Source: a virus
Virus record (IMG/VR): IMGVR_UViG_3300037261_000044
Location: 31,228 to 95,227 of that record
DNA length: 64,000 nt
Strand: one strand, 5' to 3'
Shown in pieces: positions 48,587 through 55,958 of the stretch (its first letter is position 1; every line of letters begins with the position of its first letter). Below the pieces are notes generated by a model, which had not been told where the DNA came from, made no database searches, and saw only the letters and a list, made by a program, of their open reading frames with translations. Both the position numbers and the translations under genes were made by a program.

Positions 48587-48949
48587 ATGAGCGCAGACCT
48601 CACTATCCTCAAGTCGATTCAGGCATACTACCCACATCCCTCGCGGCGGTTCTACTGCCGCTGCTGGGGTTGTGGTGAGCGCCGCTTCCTCGCGAATTGG
48701 TGGGAGGGACACCAGCTTGGTGCCCACTGGGGATTCTTCTGCGGACACTGCACGGTCATCATCGCGAGCATGCGCCTTGATGCGATGAACTTCGCCCGAG
48801 ACGCTGTGCGCATCGAAACATTGGACGAAGCGCTTGACCAATTCACATATGAGAACGTCTTACTCGACCCGGCGGCATCGGCAGTGTGCAAGCGCATCAA
48901 GGCATTACAGGCGGACATCGAACACGACTGCCAGACGAACGGCTACTGA
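48587..48949 (+). CDS. Hypothetical Cys-containing protein
   Basis: 120 residues: RFYCRCWGCGERRFLANWWE and WGFFCGHCTVIIASM give two zinc knuckles, and the C-terminus is helical. AAGGCGG lies upstream of ATG 48587. Confidence 0.62.
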   Translation: MSADLTILKSIQAYYPHPSRRFYCRCWGCGERRFLANWWEGHQLGAHWGFFCGHCTVIIASMRLDAMNFARDAVRIETLDEALDQFTYENVLLDPAASAVCKRIKALQADIEHDCQTNGY

Positions 48950-49062
48950 TGCTCATCATGAAGTGTCCGAAGTGCAAGGACGTGGTACCGGTGACCGTCT
49001 GCCCTGTGTGCCGACAGCGCTACTGCGAGCAATGTTTGCCGGGGCACCAGTGCATCCGGTAG
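48949..49062 (+). CDS. 37-residue zinc-finger peptide
   Basis: MKCPKCKDVVPVTVCPVCRQ then RYCEQCLPGHQC: eight Cys/His in cross-brace-like (AN1/RING-like) order. TGATG start. The next promoter overlaps its end. Confidence 0.58.
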   Translation: MLIMKCPKCKDVVPVTVCPVCRQRYCEQCLPGHQCIR

Positions 49063-49065
49063 ACT
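49036..49065 (+). promoter_or_regulatory. Promoter for the 49092 operon
   Basis: TTGCCG (49036-49041), 18-base spacer, TAGACT (49060-49065), overlapping the end of the zinc-finger peptide gene. The next ATG is 26 bases on with AAGGAG. Confidence 0.65.
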
Positions 49066-49091
49066 GACCAGAGAACAAAGAAGGAGACCTC

Positions 49092-49868
49092 ATGATTACC
49101 ATCCTCGGCTACACGGCGTACTTCCTCATCAGCGTGTTCAGTTGGCTGCAACTGGGCTTCAGCCTGCGCAAGAAGACCCTCAACCTCGGACTGCTCCCGC
49201 TCGTCGCACTGACCCTCGGGTTGGCACTGTTGCAGGTCACGCTCTTCTACGGCGTCGTCCCGACGTACATCATCGTCGGCAACGCCGCCAGCACCATCGG
49301 CACGGCGCTGATACTCCTGCATACGCTGAGCGTGCAGCGCGCTGCGCGGCGGCAGGCCATCATCGAGAAGGGCCGTGCTGGTCGAAGTCCTAACCTTGTG
49401 GACATGGCTCAGAACCAGATGCGCGCCATTCCTCCGGCGGGCAACCGGATTCAGATTGACACGCTGGACTTCAGTAGCAGGTCTCCGTATGCGTTCATGA
49501 CGCGCGACGACTTCCGGCTGTGCGCGGAGTGCTCCTGCCTCGTGTTCAACCTCCCGGAGAACGCCGTCAAGATTGTTGCCTACGATGTTTTCGCGAAGTT
49601 GGCACGACCTGATGCCCCGGAGGAAACAGACTTCGAGAAGATGCTCCTGCCTATGCGGGATGACTTCTACTGCCGGGAGGACAAGCCCGCGTACGACCGC
49701 GAAGTGATTGTCCTAGGCGCTGGCCCGGTATGCTCTGACCGTCTGTTCTACAAGCGCATGATGACAGATGCAGAGCACGCGCGACTGTGGCGCATCAGCG
49801 GCAACGTGGCTGCTGGACAGAACCCCATCTGGATGCAGGTGCGCGAGAATGGCGAGGCGTACGACTAA
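49092..49868 (+). CDS. Multi-pass membrane protein with cytoplasmic domain
   Basis: 258 residues. Three hydrophobic helices (ILGYTAYFLISVFSWLQLGF, LPLVALTLGLALLQVTLFYG, TYIIVGNAASTIGTALILLH) are followed by a ~170-residue soluble region (CAECSCLVFNLPENAVKIVA). It leads its own operon. Function unknown. Confidence 0.66.
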   Translation: MITILGYTAYFLISVFSWLQLGFSLRKKTLNLGLLPLVALTLGLALLQVTLFYGVVPTYIIVGNAASTIGTALILLHTLSVQRAARRQAIIEKGRAGRSPNLVDMAQNQMRAIPPAGNRIQIDTLDFSSRSPYAFMTRDDFRLCAECSCLVFNLPENAVKIVAYDVFAKLARPDAPEETDFEKMLLPMRDDFYCREDKPAYDREVIVLGAGPVCSDRLFYKRMMTDAEHARLWRISGNVAAGQNPIWMQVRENGEAYD

Positions 49869-50293
49869 TGACCCGCCGGATGAAGCCCTACTCAACGAAG
49901 CCCAACCCCGAGCGCCCACCGCTGTACATGTACAAGTTGGTGACGTTGTGGCAGAAGCGCATGAGGTTGGAAAACTGGGGCGACATCAAACTGTACACCC
50001 GAAACTTCAAGGATGCGACGGCGGCTGAGATGCGCTGGACGCGCGGCTACAAGGGAGCAGCGATTCACTTCGGACACAAGTGGTTGTGCAACCCGACCGT
50101 GACGTATGAGGAAGCAGAGCAGGTCATCGTCCATGAACTCTGTCACCTCATCTTCGCGGAGATGGACGACAAGTTCACGTATTATCTCGGTATCGGTGAA
50201 GTTTTCCTAGAGTACGCCGTAGCGCGTGAGGGTATGTGCGACCTCTGGGCGAACATGCTGGTGCAGCGATACAAGAGGGCAAAGCGAAAATGA
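49868..50293 (+). CDS. Zincin-like metallopeptidase-fold protein
   Basis: 141 residues. QVIVHELCHLIFAEMDD has HELCH (89-93), and EYAVAREGMCDLWANMLVQR gives a Glu/Cys-Asp at about 121-124. It matches the 44853 protein in order and spacing. Start ATG 49868 overlaps the previous stop (TAATG). Activity unproven. Confidence 0.68.
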   Translation: MTRRMKPYSTKPNPERPPLYMYKLVTLWQKRMRLENWGDIKLYTRNFKDATAAEMRWTRGYKGAAIHFGHKWLCNPTVTYEEAEQVIVHELCHLIFAEMDDKFTYYLGIGEVFLEYAVAREGMCDLWANMLVQRYKRAKRK

Positions 50294-50499
50294 GTATCTT
50301 GACTTCCGTCTCCGGCCACGATGGCGACTGCCGACCCCGCGTCCCGAGCACCTGCCCTGCGTGCATTCTCTGCGACTGCGAGGGCACGTACTATGCCGAG
50401 GAAGGTCTCATCTGTGGCCCGTGCTTGCGCGCCTGCGTGACACTCTCCATCCTTGTCAGCCGACTCATACTTTCACTGGCGACGAAGGAGGCGAAGTGA
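50290..50499 (+). CDS. Cys-rich protein with hydrophobic C-terminus
   Basis: 69 residues: STCPACILCDCEGTYYAEEG, ICGPCLRACVTLSILVSRLI. A zinc knuckle followed by a possible membrane-associated helix. ATGA overlap. Confidence 0.58.
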   Translation: MSILTSVSGHDGDCRPRVPSTCPACILCDCEGTYYAEEGLICGPCLRACVTLSILVSRLILSLATKEAK

Positions 50500-50579
50500 T
50501 GGCGCTCGCCGCCGCGATAACCGTGTTCGTCGTGATGACCGCCGTTTCCATCTTTCTTTTTGGACGTGGCGATGAGTGA
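50499..50579 (+). CDS. 26-residue membrane peptide
   Basis: MALAAAITVFVVMTAVSIFL followed by FGRGDE: one transmembrane helix. TGATG coupling upstream and overlap with the next ATG. Confidence 0.52.
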   Translation: MALAAAITVFVVMTAVSIFLFGRGDE

Positions 50580-50805
50580 GTGGGTTCTCGCCGAGCAAGC
50601 CTACGTGAAGAACGGCGTCGCCTACCCACTGTTGGTTGAGGGCCAGACGGATGAGGTACGGCACCTACAGAACCCATGGGCACTGGCAAAGGGCATTCTC
50701 GCCTCGATGTGCGAGAAGGAACTCGGTTACGTCCTCGTGATGTCTCGGGTACCGTACCCAGTCTGCGCACGCTGCCTCAAGGCAGCAGAAGAGGTGAACG
50801 CATGA
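50572..50805 (+). CDS. Hypothetical protein
   Basis: 77 residues from MSEWVLAEQAYVKNGVAYPL, ending PVCARCLKAAEEVN (one CxxC). It overlaps the upstream peptide gene by 8 bases. Not recognised. Confidence 0.58.
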   Translation: MSEWVLAEQAYVKNGVAYPLLVEGQTDEVRHLQNPWALAKGILASMCEKELGYVLVMSRVPYPVCARCLKAAEEVNA

Positions 50806-51620
50806 AGTCCTATGCTGAACTCAAGAGCGCTAACGACTACCTCAAGAACCGGGAGCGCGGCCTGCTTCGAGTCATTGAAGAAATCGGTGCCGAGCGTGAC
50901 CGCCTCTTGAATGATGTCCGGCGGCATCAGAGCGAGGAAGATTCCTTGCGCTCTATCGCAGCACGCGCAGGCCAGCGTGCCAACGAGTTGTATCAAGAAC
51001 TCTGCGCGGCACAGAAAACTATTGACCAACTCACCAATGCCGAACAGGTCTGGGCCATGTTCGGTGCGGACGAGCAAGGCGTCTTCTGCACCAACCCGCA
51101 GACCGGTGAGCGCCTGCAACTCCTATGGTGGGAGAAGGCACTCACTGCTGTCCCTTGCGCAGAACCTCTCTTCCCGAGTGGCCTATGCCGTCAACCTCAA
51201 GGACACGATGGTGAGTGCGACGGCCCGCGTGCATTATGGCCTATGTCCGGGGACTGCACGCGCTCCGCTGGGCATCAAGGCCCATGCAACGGATTCCCGG
51301 TTCTCGGTTGTGAGCGCCCGCTGTTGTGCCGCGTCCCCATCACACAGGATGAGCAATGCAATCGCTTCGCCGGACATTACGGTGAGCACATGCATCTGAA
51401 CAAGGCCGACCCGCAACCAGCCGCCGCACCGCTCTTCGCCAGAGCGAAGACCCCAGCAGAATCGGCAGGGCTGAAGACACGCCCGCTCTGCAACAGGGTC
51501 GAGGGCCATGAGTGCGGGTGCGCTTTCATTGTGAATCCTGACTTCTCGCGACCGTTCTGCAATCGCATGTGGCACCCGGACTCCTGCGACGAATACTGTC
51601 AGGGGCACTCCAATGTTTGA
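50802..51620 (+). CDS. Coiled-coil protein with repeated Cys-GH motifs
   Basis: 272 residues. Residues 1-85 are a coiled coil (MKSYAELKSANDYLKNRERG, QRANELYQELCAAQKTIDQL). The rest carries at least four C-x5-GH-x(1-2)-G-x-C/H modules (CRQPQGHDGEC, CTRSAGHQGPC, CNRFAGHYGEH, CNRVEGHECGC), probably each binding zinc. ATGA overlap. A scaffold or binding protein is likely but unproven. Confidence 0.66.
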   Translation: MKSYAELKSANDYLKNRERGLLRVIEEIGAERDRLLNDVRRHQSEEDSLRSIAARAGQRANELYQELCAAQKTIDQLTNAEQVWAMFGADEQGVFCTNPQTGERLQLLWWEKALTAVPCAEPLFPSGLCRQPQGHDGECDGPRALWPMSGDCTRSAGHQGPCNGFPVLGCERPLLCRVPITQDEQCNRFAGHYGEHMHLNKADPQPAAAPLFARAKTPAESAGLKTRPLCNRVEGHECGCAFIVNPDFSRPFCNRMWHPDSCDEYCQGHSNV

Positions 51621-51930
51621 GGAAGACATGGACGGCGAGCCGCTAGGATGCGACCACCCTATCCGCTGGTTCCATCGGGTGGCGGCGTGGTCACACGAGC
51701 GCATCGAGCGCATGACATTCATTGACCGGGAGAAGTGGCACCGCCGCCTCCCGGACTGGGTGTGCGAAGCCTACGAGCGCATCGAGTTTGGCTACCCGTG
51801 CTGGGTCTGTGTCGCCGACCGGGAGCGCGAGTATGGCGCGACCATCAAGACCGACGATGACGTGCGAGCCAAGTTCCCTTGTCCGGGATGCGGCGAGGTT
51901 CATCAGTTCGGATGCGAAGGCACCTCCTAG
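51613..51930 (+). CDS. Hypothetical zinc-binding protein
   Basis: 105 residues: DHPIRWFHRVAAWSHERIER, PCWVCVADREREYG and KFPCPGCGEVHQFGCEG, a probable zinc ribbon. Last gene before a terminator. Confidence 0.62.
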   Translation: MFEEDMDGEPLGCDHPIRWFHRVAAWSHERIERMTFIDREKWHRRLPDWVCEAYERIEFGYPCWVCVADREREYGATIKTDDDVRAKFPCPGCGEVHQFGCEGTS

Positions 51931-51962
51931 TCCGCCACCCATAAGAGCGGACAGTGCGACAG

Positions 51963-51996
51963 GAAGACCCCCGGCACTGCGACACCGGGGGTCTTC
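51963..51996 (+). terminator. Strong terminator before the virion genes
   Basis: GAAGACCCCCGG (51963-51974) pairs exactly with CCGGGGGTCTTC (51985-51996), loop of 10, followed by TGTG. It separates the accessory genes from the virion module. Confidence 0.87.
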
Positions 51997-52017
51997 TGTG
52001 CCCAGCAACTACCTCGC

Positions 52018-52047
52018 TTGACTCCCTTTGTTGAATGCACGTATACT
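52018..52047 (+). promoter_or_regulatory. Promoter of the virion module
   Basis: TTGACT (52018-52023), 18-base spacer, TATACT (52042-52047), the closest match to a sigma70-type consensus in the window. The first gene starts 44 bases on with AGGAGA. Confidence 0.8.
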
Positions 52048-52090
52048 GAAGAGACAGCCCCACTGGCGCTGAACCTTCAGGAGATACCTC

Positions 52091-52255
52091 ATGGCTATGA
52101 CCAAGCCCCCCAAGGGCAAAGCCCCAAAGTCGGACGGCAAGCCTGCCAAGAATCTTCCGCCGTGGCTGCAAGCCAAGGGTGCCAAGGCTCCGGCCAAGGG
52201 CACCAAGGGCGGCAAGGCTCCGAAGTCCAGCAATCCGTTCGCGAAGAAGAAGTAA
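52091..52255 (+). CDS. Small Lys/Pro/Ala-rich basic protein
   Basis: 54 residues: MAMTKPPKGKAPKSDGKPAK, then NLPPWLQAKGAKAP and SSNPFAKKK. About 30 percent is Lys. First of four small basic genes ahead of the portal gene, possibly virion or DNA-condensing proteins. Confidence 0.62.
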   Translation: MAMTKPPKGKAPKSDGKPAKNLPPWLQAKGAKAPAKGTKGGKAPKSSNPFAKKK

Positions 52256-52259
52256 CGCG

Positions 52260-52475
52260 ATGGCGATGACGCGCAAGCCCAAGACGAAGACCATCAGCGC
52301 GCCGGGGAAGAAGCCCATCACGTTCAAGCCGGGTGGCTTGCACGAATCGACCGGCACCCCCTCCGGGAAACCGATTCCCGCCGCGAAGAAGGCCAAAGCA
52401 CTCTCGGGAGGTTTCGGCCCGAAGGCGAAGAGACAAGCACAGTTCGCGAAGAACGTCCTCAATCACGGCGACTAG
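52260..52475 (+). CDS. Small basic protein
   Basis: 71 residues: MAMTRKPKTKTISAPGKKPI and KAKALSGGFGPKAKRQAQFA. It shares the MAMTxKPK start with the preceding gene. Function unknown. Confidence 0.6.
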   Translation: MAMTRKPKTKTISAPGKKPITFKPGGLHESTGTPSGKPIPAAKKAKALSGGFGPKAKRQAQFAKNVLNHGD

Positions 52476-52485
52476 GAGTACCACC

Positions 52486-52902
52486 ATGGCTCTCACGAAA
52501 CTTCCCCGAGGCACGCAGGCCGGTGTCGGCACGTCTACTGGTTTGGCTGCGGCCTCGACCAGTGGCCCGACTGGCAAGGTGCCGTCCGGTAACACCCCGA
52601 AGTCCAGCACTGGCAAGACCATCAAGCCTGCTGGCTCCCAGCGCATGTCCTCGGTGAGTGTCAAGGTGACTCGCGCTCCCGAAGGTCAGACCAACGGTGT
52701 CATCCCGCGCAAGTCCGCTCCCGGCGGCATGTCCAAGCAGGGCGACAACGGCAACCGCAAGCCCACGGAGAAGTCCTTCGGCAAGGACAAGCACGACGGC
52801 GGCGGCAAGGTCGGTGGCCGAAAGGTTGCAGGCCCGATTGCCAGCGGCGGCAACGGCTTCGGTCAGGGCAGCGGTCTGCTCGGCGGCGTCAGCAATAGCT
52901 AA
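52486..52902 (+). CDS. Low-complexity basic protein
   Basis: 138 residues rich in Gly, Ser, Thr and Lys (MALTKLPRGTQAGVGTSTGL, DKHDGGGKVGGRKVAG). The GNGFGQGSG tail resembles the end of the 52948 protein. No globular domain visible. Confidence 0.6.
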   Translation: MALTKLPRGTQAGVGTSTGLAAASTSGPTGKVPSGNTPKSSTGKTIKPAGSQRMSSVSVKVTRAPEGQTNGVIPRKSAPGGMSKQGDNGNRKPTEKSFGKDKHDGGGKVGGRKVAGPIASGGNGFGQGSGLLGGVSNS

Positions 52903-52934
52903 TCGCGACATGATGTCGCGATTCATGTCGCGAT
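52901..52934. repeat. TGTCGCGA palindrome plus third copy
   Basis: AATCGCGACA (52901-52910) pairs exactly with TGTCGCGATT (52914-52923), and CATGTCGCGAT follows at 52924-52934. It overlaps the previous stop codon and lies 14 bases before the next ATG. The core equals that of the 42586-42671 array. It could be an mRNA hairpin or operator. Confidence 0.72.
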
Positions 52935-52947
52935 AAGGGAGTGCACC

Positions 52948-53157
52948 ATGGCCCTTACCCGGAACAAGAAGTCAACTCGCGCTGCGCGCAAGCCCTCGGC
53001 ACCAAAGAATGTCGGCGGTCTGCCACCACTCGGCGGCGCTCTTCCTGCAACCCCTGCGCCTACCAACACTGGCGTCAATGGCTTCGGTGGCTCACGCCCC
53101 ACGGCCAAGCGCGCTACCGCTGTGACAAGCGGCGGCGGCAGCTTCGGCCAGAAGTAG
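52948..53157 (+). CDS. Small basic low-complexity protein
   Basis: 69 residues: MALTRNKKSTRAARKPSAPK, GSRPTAKRATAVTSGG and a final GSFGQK. AGGGAG lies upstream. It resembles the preceding genes in composition and start (MALT). Confidence 0.6.
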   Translation: MALTRNKKSTRAARKPSAPKNVGGLPPLGGALPATPAPTNTGVNGFGGSRPTAKRATAVTSGGGSFGQK

Positions 53158-53184
53158 AACGCGCCACACAGTTAGGTTTCCCTG

Positions 53185-55182
53185 ATGGCGTCTGCCCAGA
53201 CCAAGAAACGGGATAACAAGGCCAGCGCAACTACCGCATGGTCTATCATTGATGTATTGAAGCGGGCGTTCTCTGACCGAGACGCCATCTGGCCGGTACG
53301 CCGCCGCGTGCGCCTGCGCCAAGAAGACCCACCGATTCCTGAGGCATACACCGGTACCGCCCTGCGCCACAAGAGCGCGGAGCTAGACTGGGCTGTGCGC
53401 CAGATTGTCTCCTTGCTCGGCGAGAACCGCGAGCAGTACATCATCTACGCCCCCAACGAAACCGAGAAGATGCAGCGCAAGGCTGATGACTGTCAGAAGA
53501 CCGTCAGCGCGATGATGCAGATGTTGGATGAGCGCCACCCCATCGAGCGCCCTCGGCAACTGTGTCACGACTTCCAAGTAGCGGATGGTATCGCTGCGGA
53601 GAAGTTCACGTTCCCGCAAGACTACTTTGACACGGTGCGCGCCGGTAAGGGCGACAAGAGTTGGAAGGATGCATGGACGGATTACGTGCGCACCGAGCAC
53701 GAGATACCGCTCCGTAAGCATGCAGTAGACCCGTTCACTCTGTACTGGGAGTTCGACCTCAACGGACTGGCTGTCGTCGCGGAGCACGCGCGGGCGCGCA
53801 AGTCATCGCTCATGGACGACTATGCGGAGAACAAGGCAGTCTGCGACGCCATCGCGCGCATCCCTGTCGGCGACGGGTTCACACCCGGTAGCGCCACAGC
53901 GGGTAGCAGCAGCACAGTATCAGTTGGCAGTCCGGGCGCGACATCATTCGGCGACAACGGGGAGATGATGAACATCCTCGAAGTCTGGACGCGGAAGGAC
54001 TTCTACCTGCTGGTCGAGAACGCTGGGACACCCGCGCTCCTGTACCACGAGAAGCACCCGTTCAAGCGCCCGCCATACTTCTTCGCTCCCGGCATCTTGA
54101 CCGGCAGTCAGAACCCTCTGCACCAGTTCCAGCCGTTGGTACTCCCGATGTACCCGCTGGCGTTGGAGTTGTCGGCAGTGCGGACGGCGCGCCTCAACGC
54201 AGCCTTCCTCTCATCGTTCAAACCGTTCTACGTGAAGTACGCAGCGGGCGTCTCCGAGGACGAAGAGAGTGGCAACATCAAGATTCACTTCTTGCTGCCG
54301 GGGTCGAACATCCCGAGCCTCAAGGGCGGCGAGATTGTCGCCATCGAGTGGACGAATCTCAACGAACTTGAGAAGCTAGAAGCCTCGCTCATGCAAGACC
54401 GTGAGCGTTTTGGTTTCCAGTCGATACTCGCGGGCAACGTAGCCGCCAGTGGCGACAGCACCGCGTGGGCCACGCGCATGATGCGCGACCAAGGCATGGT
54501 GCAGTTCAACGGTGTGCTGCGGAACTACGCGCAGATGCGTGCCGACGAAGTGCGGTTCATCATGGCCTTCGTCCGCGATGTTCTCAAGATGGACATCCCG
54601 ATTGCCCGGTTCATCCAACCGAAGGGCACAGGCAACAGCACCGGCCACATGGAGATGCTGTACCTCACCGAAGAGATGTGCAACACCGGATTCGAAGTCC
54701 AGTGTCGTCTGACCGCAGGCAAGGCATCCGACCGCATCTCCATCGTTGAAGAGTTCCGCCGTGCGCACGAAGCCGGTGAGGTCTCGCAGCGCATGGTACG
54801 CGAAGAGGCGTGGCAGTTCGAGAACGCTTCGGAGATTGAGGACGAAGTTCTGGACGAGCAGATTCGACAGGCGCTCATGCCCAAGCTGCTCGAACTCATC
54901 ACGACCATGGCGACCGAGGGTGCTCAGGAAGAGTTGTCTCAGCCGCAGAACTTGTCCCCGCAGATGGCTGCTCAGCAGGCTCAGGAGCAGGCCGCTGCGC
55001 AGGCACAGGCAGCACAGGCCGCAGCGATGCAGGCCAGTGGTGGTGGCGCAACCATCCCGCAGGGCGGTCAGAATGCCGTGACCGGAGAGATGCCCGCCGG
55101 AGCCGCTGAAGCTGGCATCGGGCAAGGGTTGAATAACCCGGAGATACCAGCCGACCAAGGCCCACCCGCAGTAGCGCATTAG
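53185..55182 (+). CDS. Portal protein
   Basis: 665 residues. The N-terminal part reads RQEDPPIPEAYTGTALRHKS, the middle has a beta/loop wing (NILEVWTRKDFYLLVENAGT) and helices (LPMYPLALELSAVRTARLNA), and the C-terminus is Gln/Ala-rich, a layout typical of phage portal/connector proteins. The motif SIVEEFRRAHEAGE (near residues 519-532) is shared with the protein at 25200. It forms the DNA channel at the procapsid vertex. A LAGLIDADG gene follows directly. No terminase or capsid gene is in view, so the call rests on layout and position. Confidence 0.72.
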   Translation: MASAQTKKRDNKASATTAWSIIDVLKRAFSDRDAIWPVRRRVRLRQEDPPIPEAYTGTALRHKSAELDWAVRQIVSLLGENREQYIIYAPNETEKMQRKADDCQKTVSAMMQMLDERHPIERPRQLCHDFQVADGIAAEKFTFPQDYFDTVRAGKGDKSWKDAWTDYVRTEHEIPLRKHAVDPFTLYWEFDLNGLAVVAEHARARKSSLMDDYAENKAVCDAIARIPVGDGFTPGSATAGSSSTVSVGSPGATSFGDNGEMMNILEVWTRKDFYLLVENAGTPALLYHEKHPFKRPPYFFAPGILTGSQNPLHQFQPLVLPMYPLALELSAVRTARLNAAFLSSFKPFYVKYAAGVSEDEESGNIKIHFLLPGSNIPSLKGGEIVAIEWTNLNELEKLEASLMQDRERFGFQSILAGNVAASGDSTAWATRMMRDQGMVQFNGVLRNYAQMRADEVRFIMAFVRDVLKMDIPIARFIQPKGTGNSTGHMEMLYLTEEMCNTGFEVQCRLTAGKASDRISIVEEFRRAHEAGEVSQRMVREEAWQFENASEIEDEVLDEQIRQALMPKLLELITTMATEGAQEELSQPQNLSPQMAAQQAQEQAAAQAQAAQAAAMQASGGGATIPQGGQNAVTGEMPAGAAEAGIGQGLNNPEIPADQGPPAVAH

Positions 55183-55191
55183 GGAGAAGCA

Positions 55192-55512
55192 ATGAGCGTG
55201 CAAGTGCAGAATGTCAGGTTATCGGAGGATGCTGTAGCACGGGCATGGGCTGGGGCGGTGATTGACACAGACGGTTGGATTGGGCTGTCTGGGTCTCCGC
55301 TGAAGTATGCACGTGCCATTGTCACTAACCAGAACCTCGAAATTATTTCTGCTCTCTTGAGGCATTTCGGCGGCGGGGCACGCTTTGCCCAACCCGGAGT
55401 GAAGGGGCCAATCTGGGAATGGTACAGGGGCGGCGAAGGCCCAGCCATGGCTTTCATTGAAGCTATCTCTCCTTACTCAACCAAGGCGCAAGCATTCCTT
55501 GGTGGAAATTAG
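55192..55512 (+). CDS. LAGLIDADG-type homing endonuclease-like protein
   Basis: 106 residues. AWAGAVIDTDGWIGLSG matches the LAGLIDADG helix and catalytic Asp, followed by IVTNQNLEIISALLRHFGGG and WEWYRGGEGPAMAFIEAISP, the fold's usual strands and helices. With one motif it would act as a dimer. It is free-standing between the portal gene and the next virion gene, so the cut site is expected in an allele of that interval lacking it. Confidence 0.78.
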   Translation: MSVQVQNVRLSEDAVARAWAGAVIDTDGWIGLSGSPLKYARAIVTNQNLEIISALLRHFGGGARFAQPGVKGPIWEWYRGGEGPAMAFIEAISPYSTKAQAFLGGN

Positions 55513-55523
55513 GTATACTGAAA

Positions 55524-55955
55524 TTGGCGCAGAAGACGGAAGTCCGTGATGTTTGGGGCGCAGACCAGTACGAGGCCATTGTCAAACGGTCTGTGGACTG
55601 GGCAGTGCCATTCATGGTTGATGCTGTCAAAGCGCTGTGGCGCGACGGTCGCCCTCTCGGTACGTCCGTCGTCCCTGAGCAGCAACGTCTGACATCGCTG
55701 CTTGAAGCAGGCCCGGAGTTCTGGGACGCCCTCAAGGGGAACAACGCCCCGGTCGCCGCCAAGCTGGCCGCGAACATCCTCAGTGCCCGCGCCGCCGGTA
55801 AGATTCCTGAGCAAGGCCCGCGCGTCGGCGAAGCCCAGCAGATTGAAGAGCAACAGCAGAAACTCTCGACCGCACCAGCGCCGCTGGGCACCGAGCGGTT
55901 CCACCCAATCCCGGCCTCCATCGTCAGCGGGGCTGCGGACACGACGACAGGATAA
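55524..55955 (+). CDS. Putative virion-associated protein (TTG start)
   Basis: 143 residues: AQKTEVRDVWGADQYEAIV, VPEQQRLTSLLEAGPEFWDA, then a Gln-rich helix. The first possible start is TTG 55524, only 4 bases after a TATACT element (55514-55519), and no better start exists upstream. The homing gene may have displaced the original start region. Confidence 0.58.
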   Translation: MAQKTEVRDVWGADQYEAIVKRSVDWAVPFMVDAVKALWRDGRPLGTSVVPEQQRLTSLLEAGPEFWDALKGNNAPVAAKLAANILSARAAGKIPEQGPRVGEAQQIEEQQQKLSTAPAPLGTERFHPIPASIVSGAADTTTG

Positions 55956-55958
55956 GTC

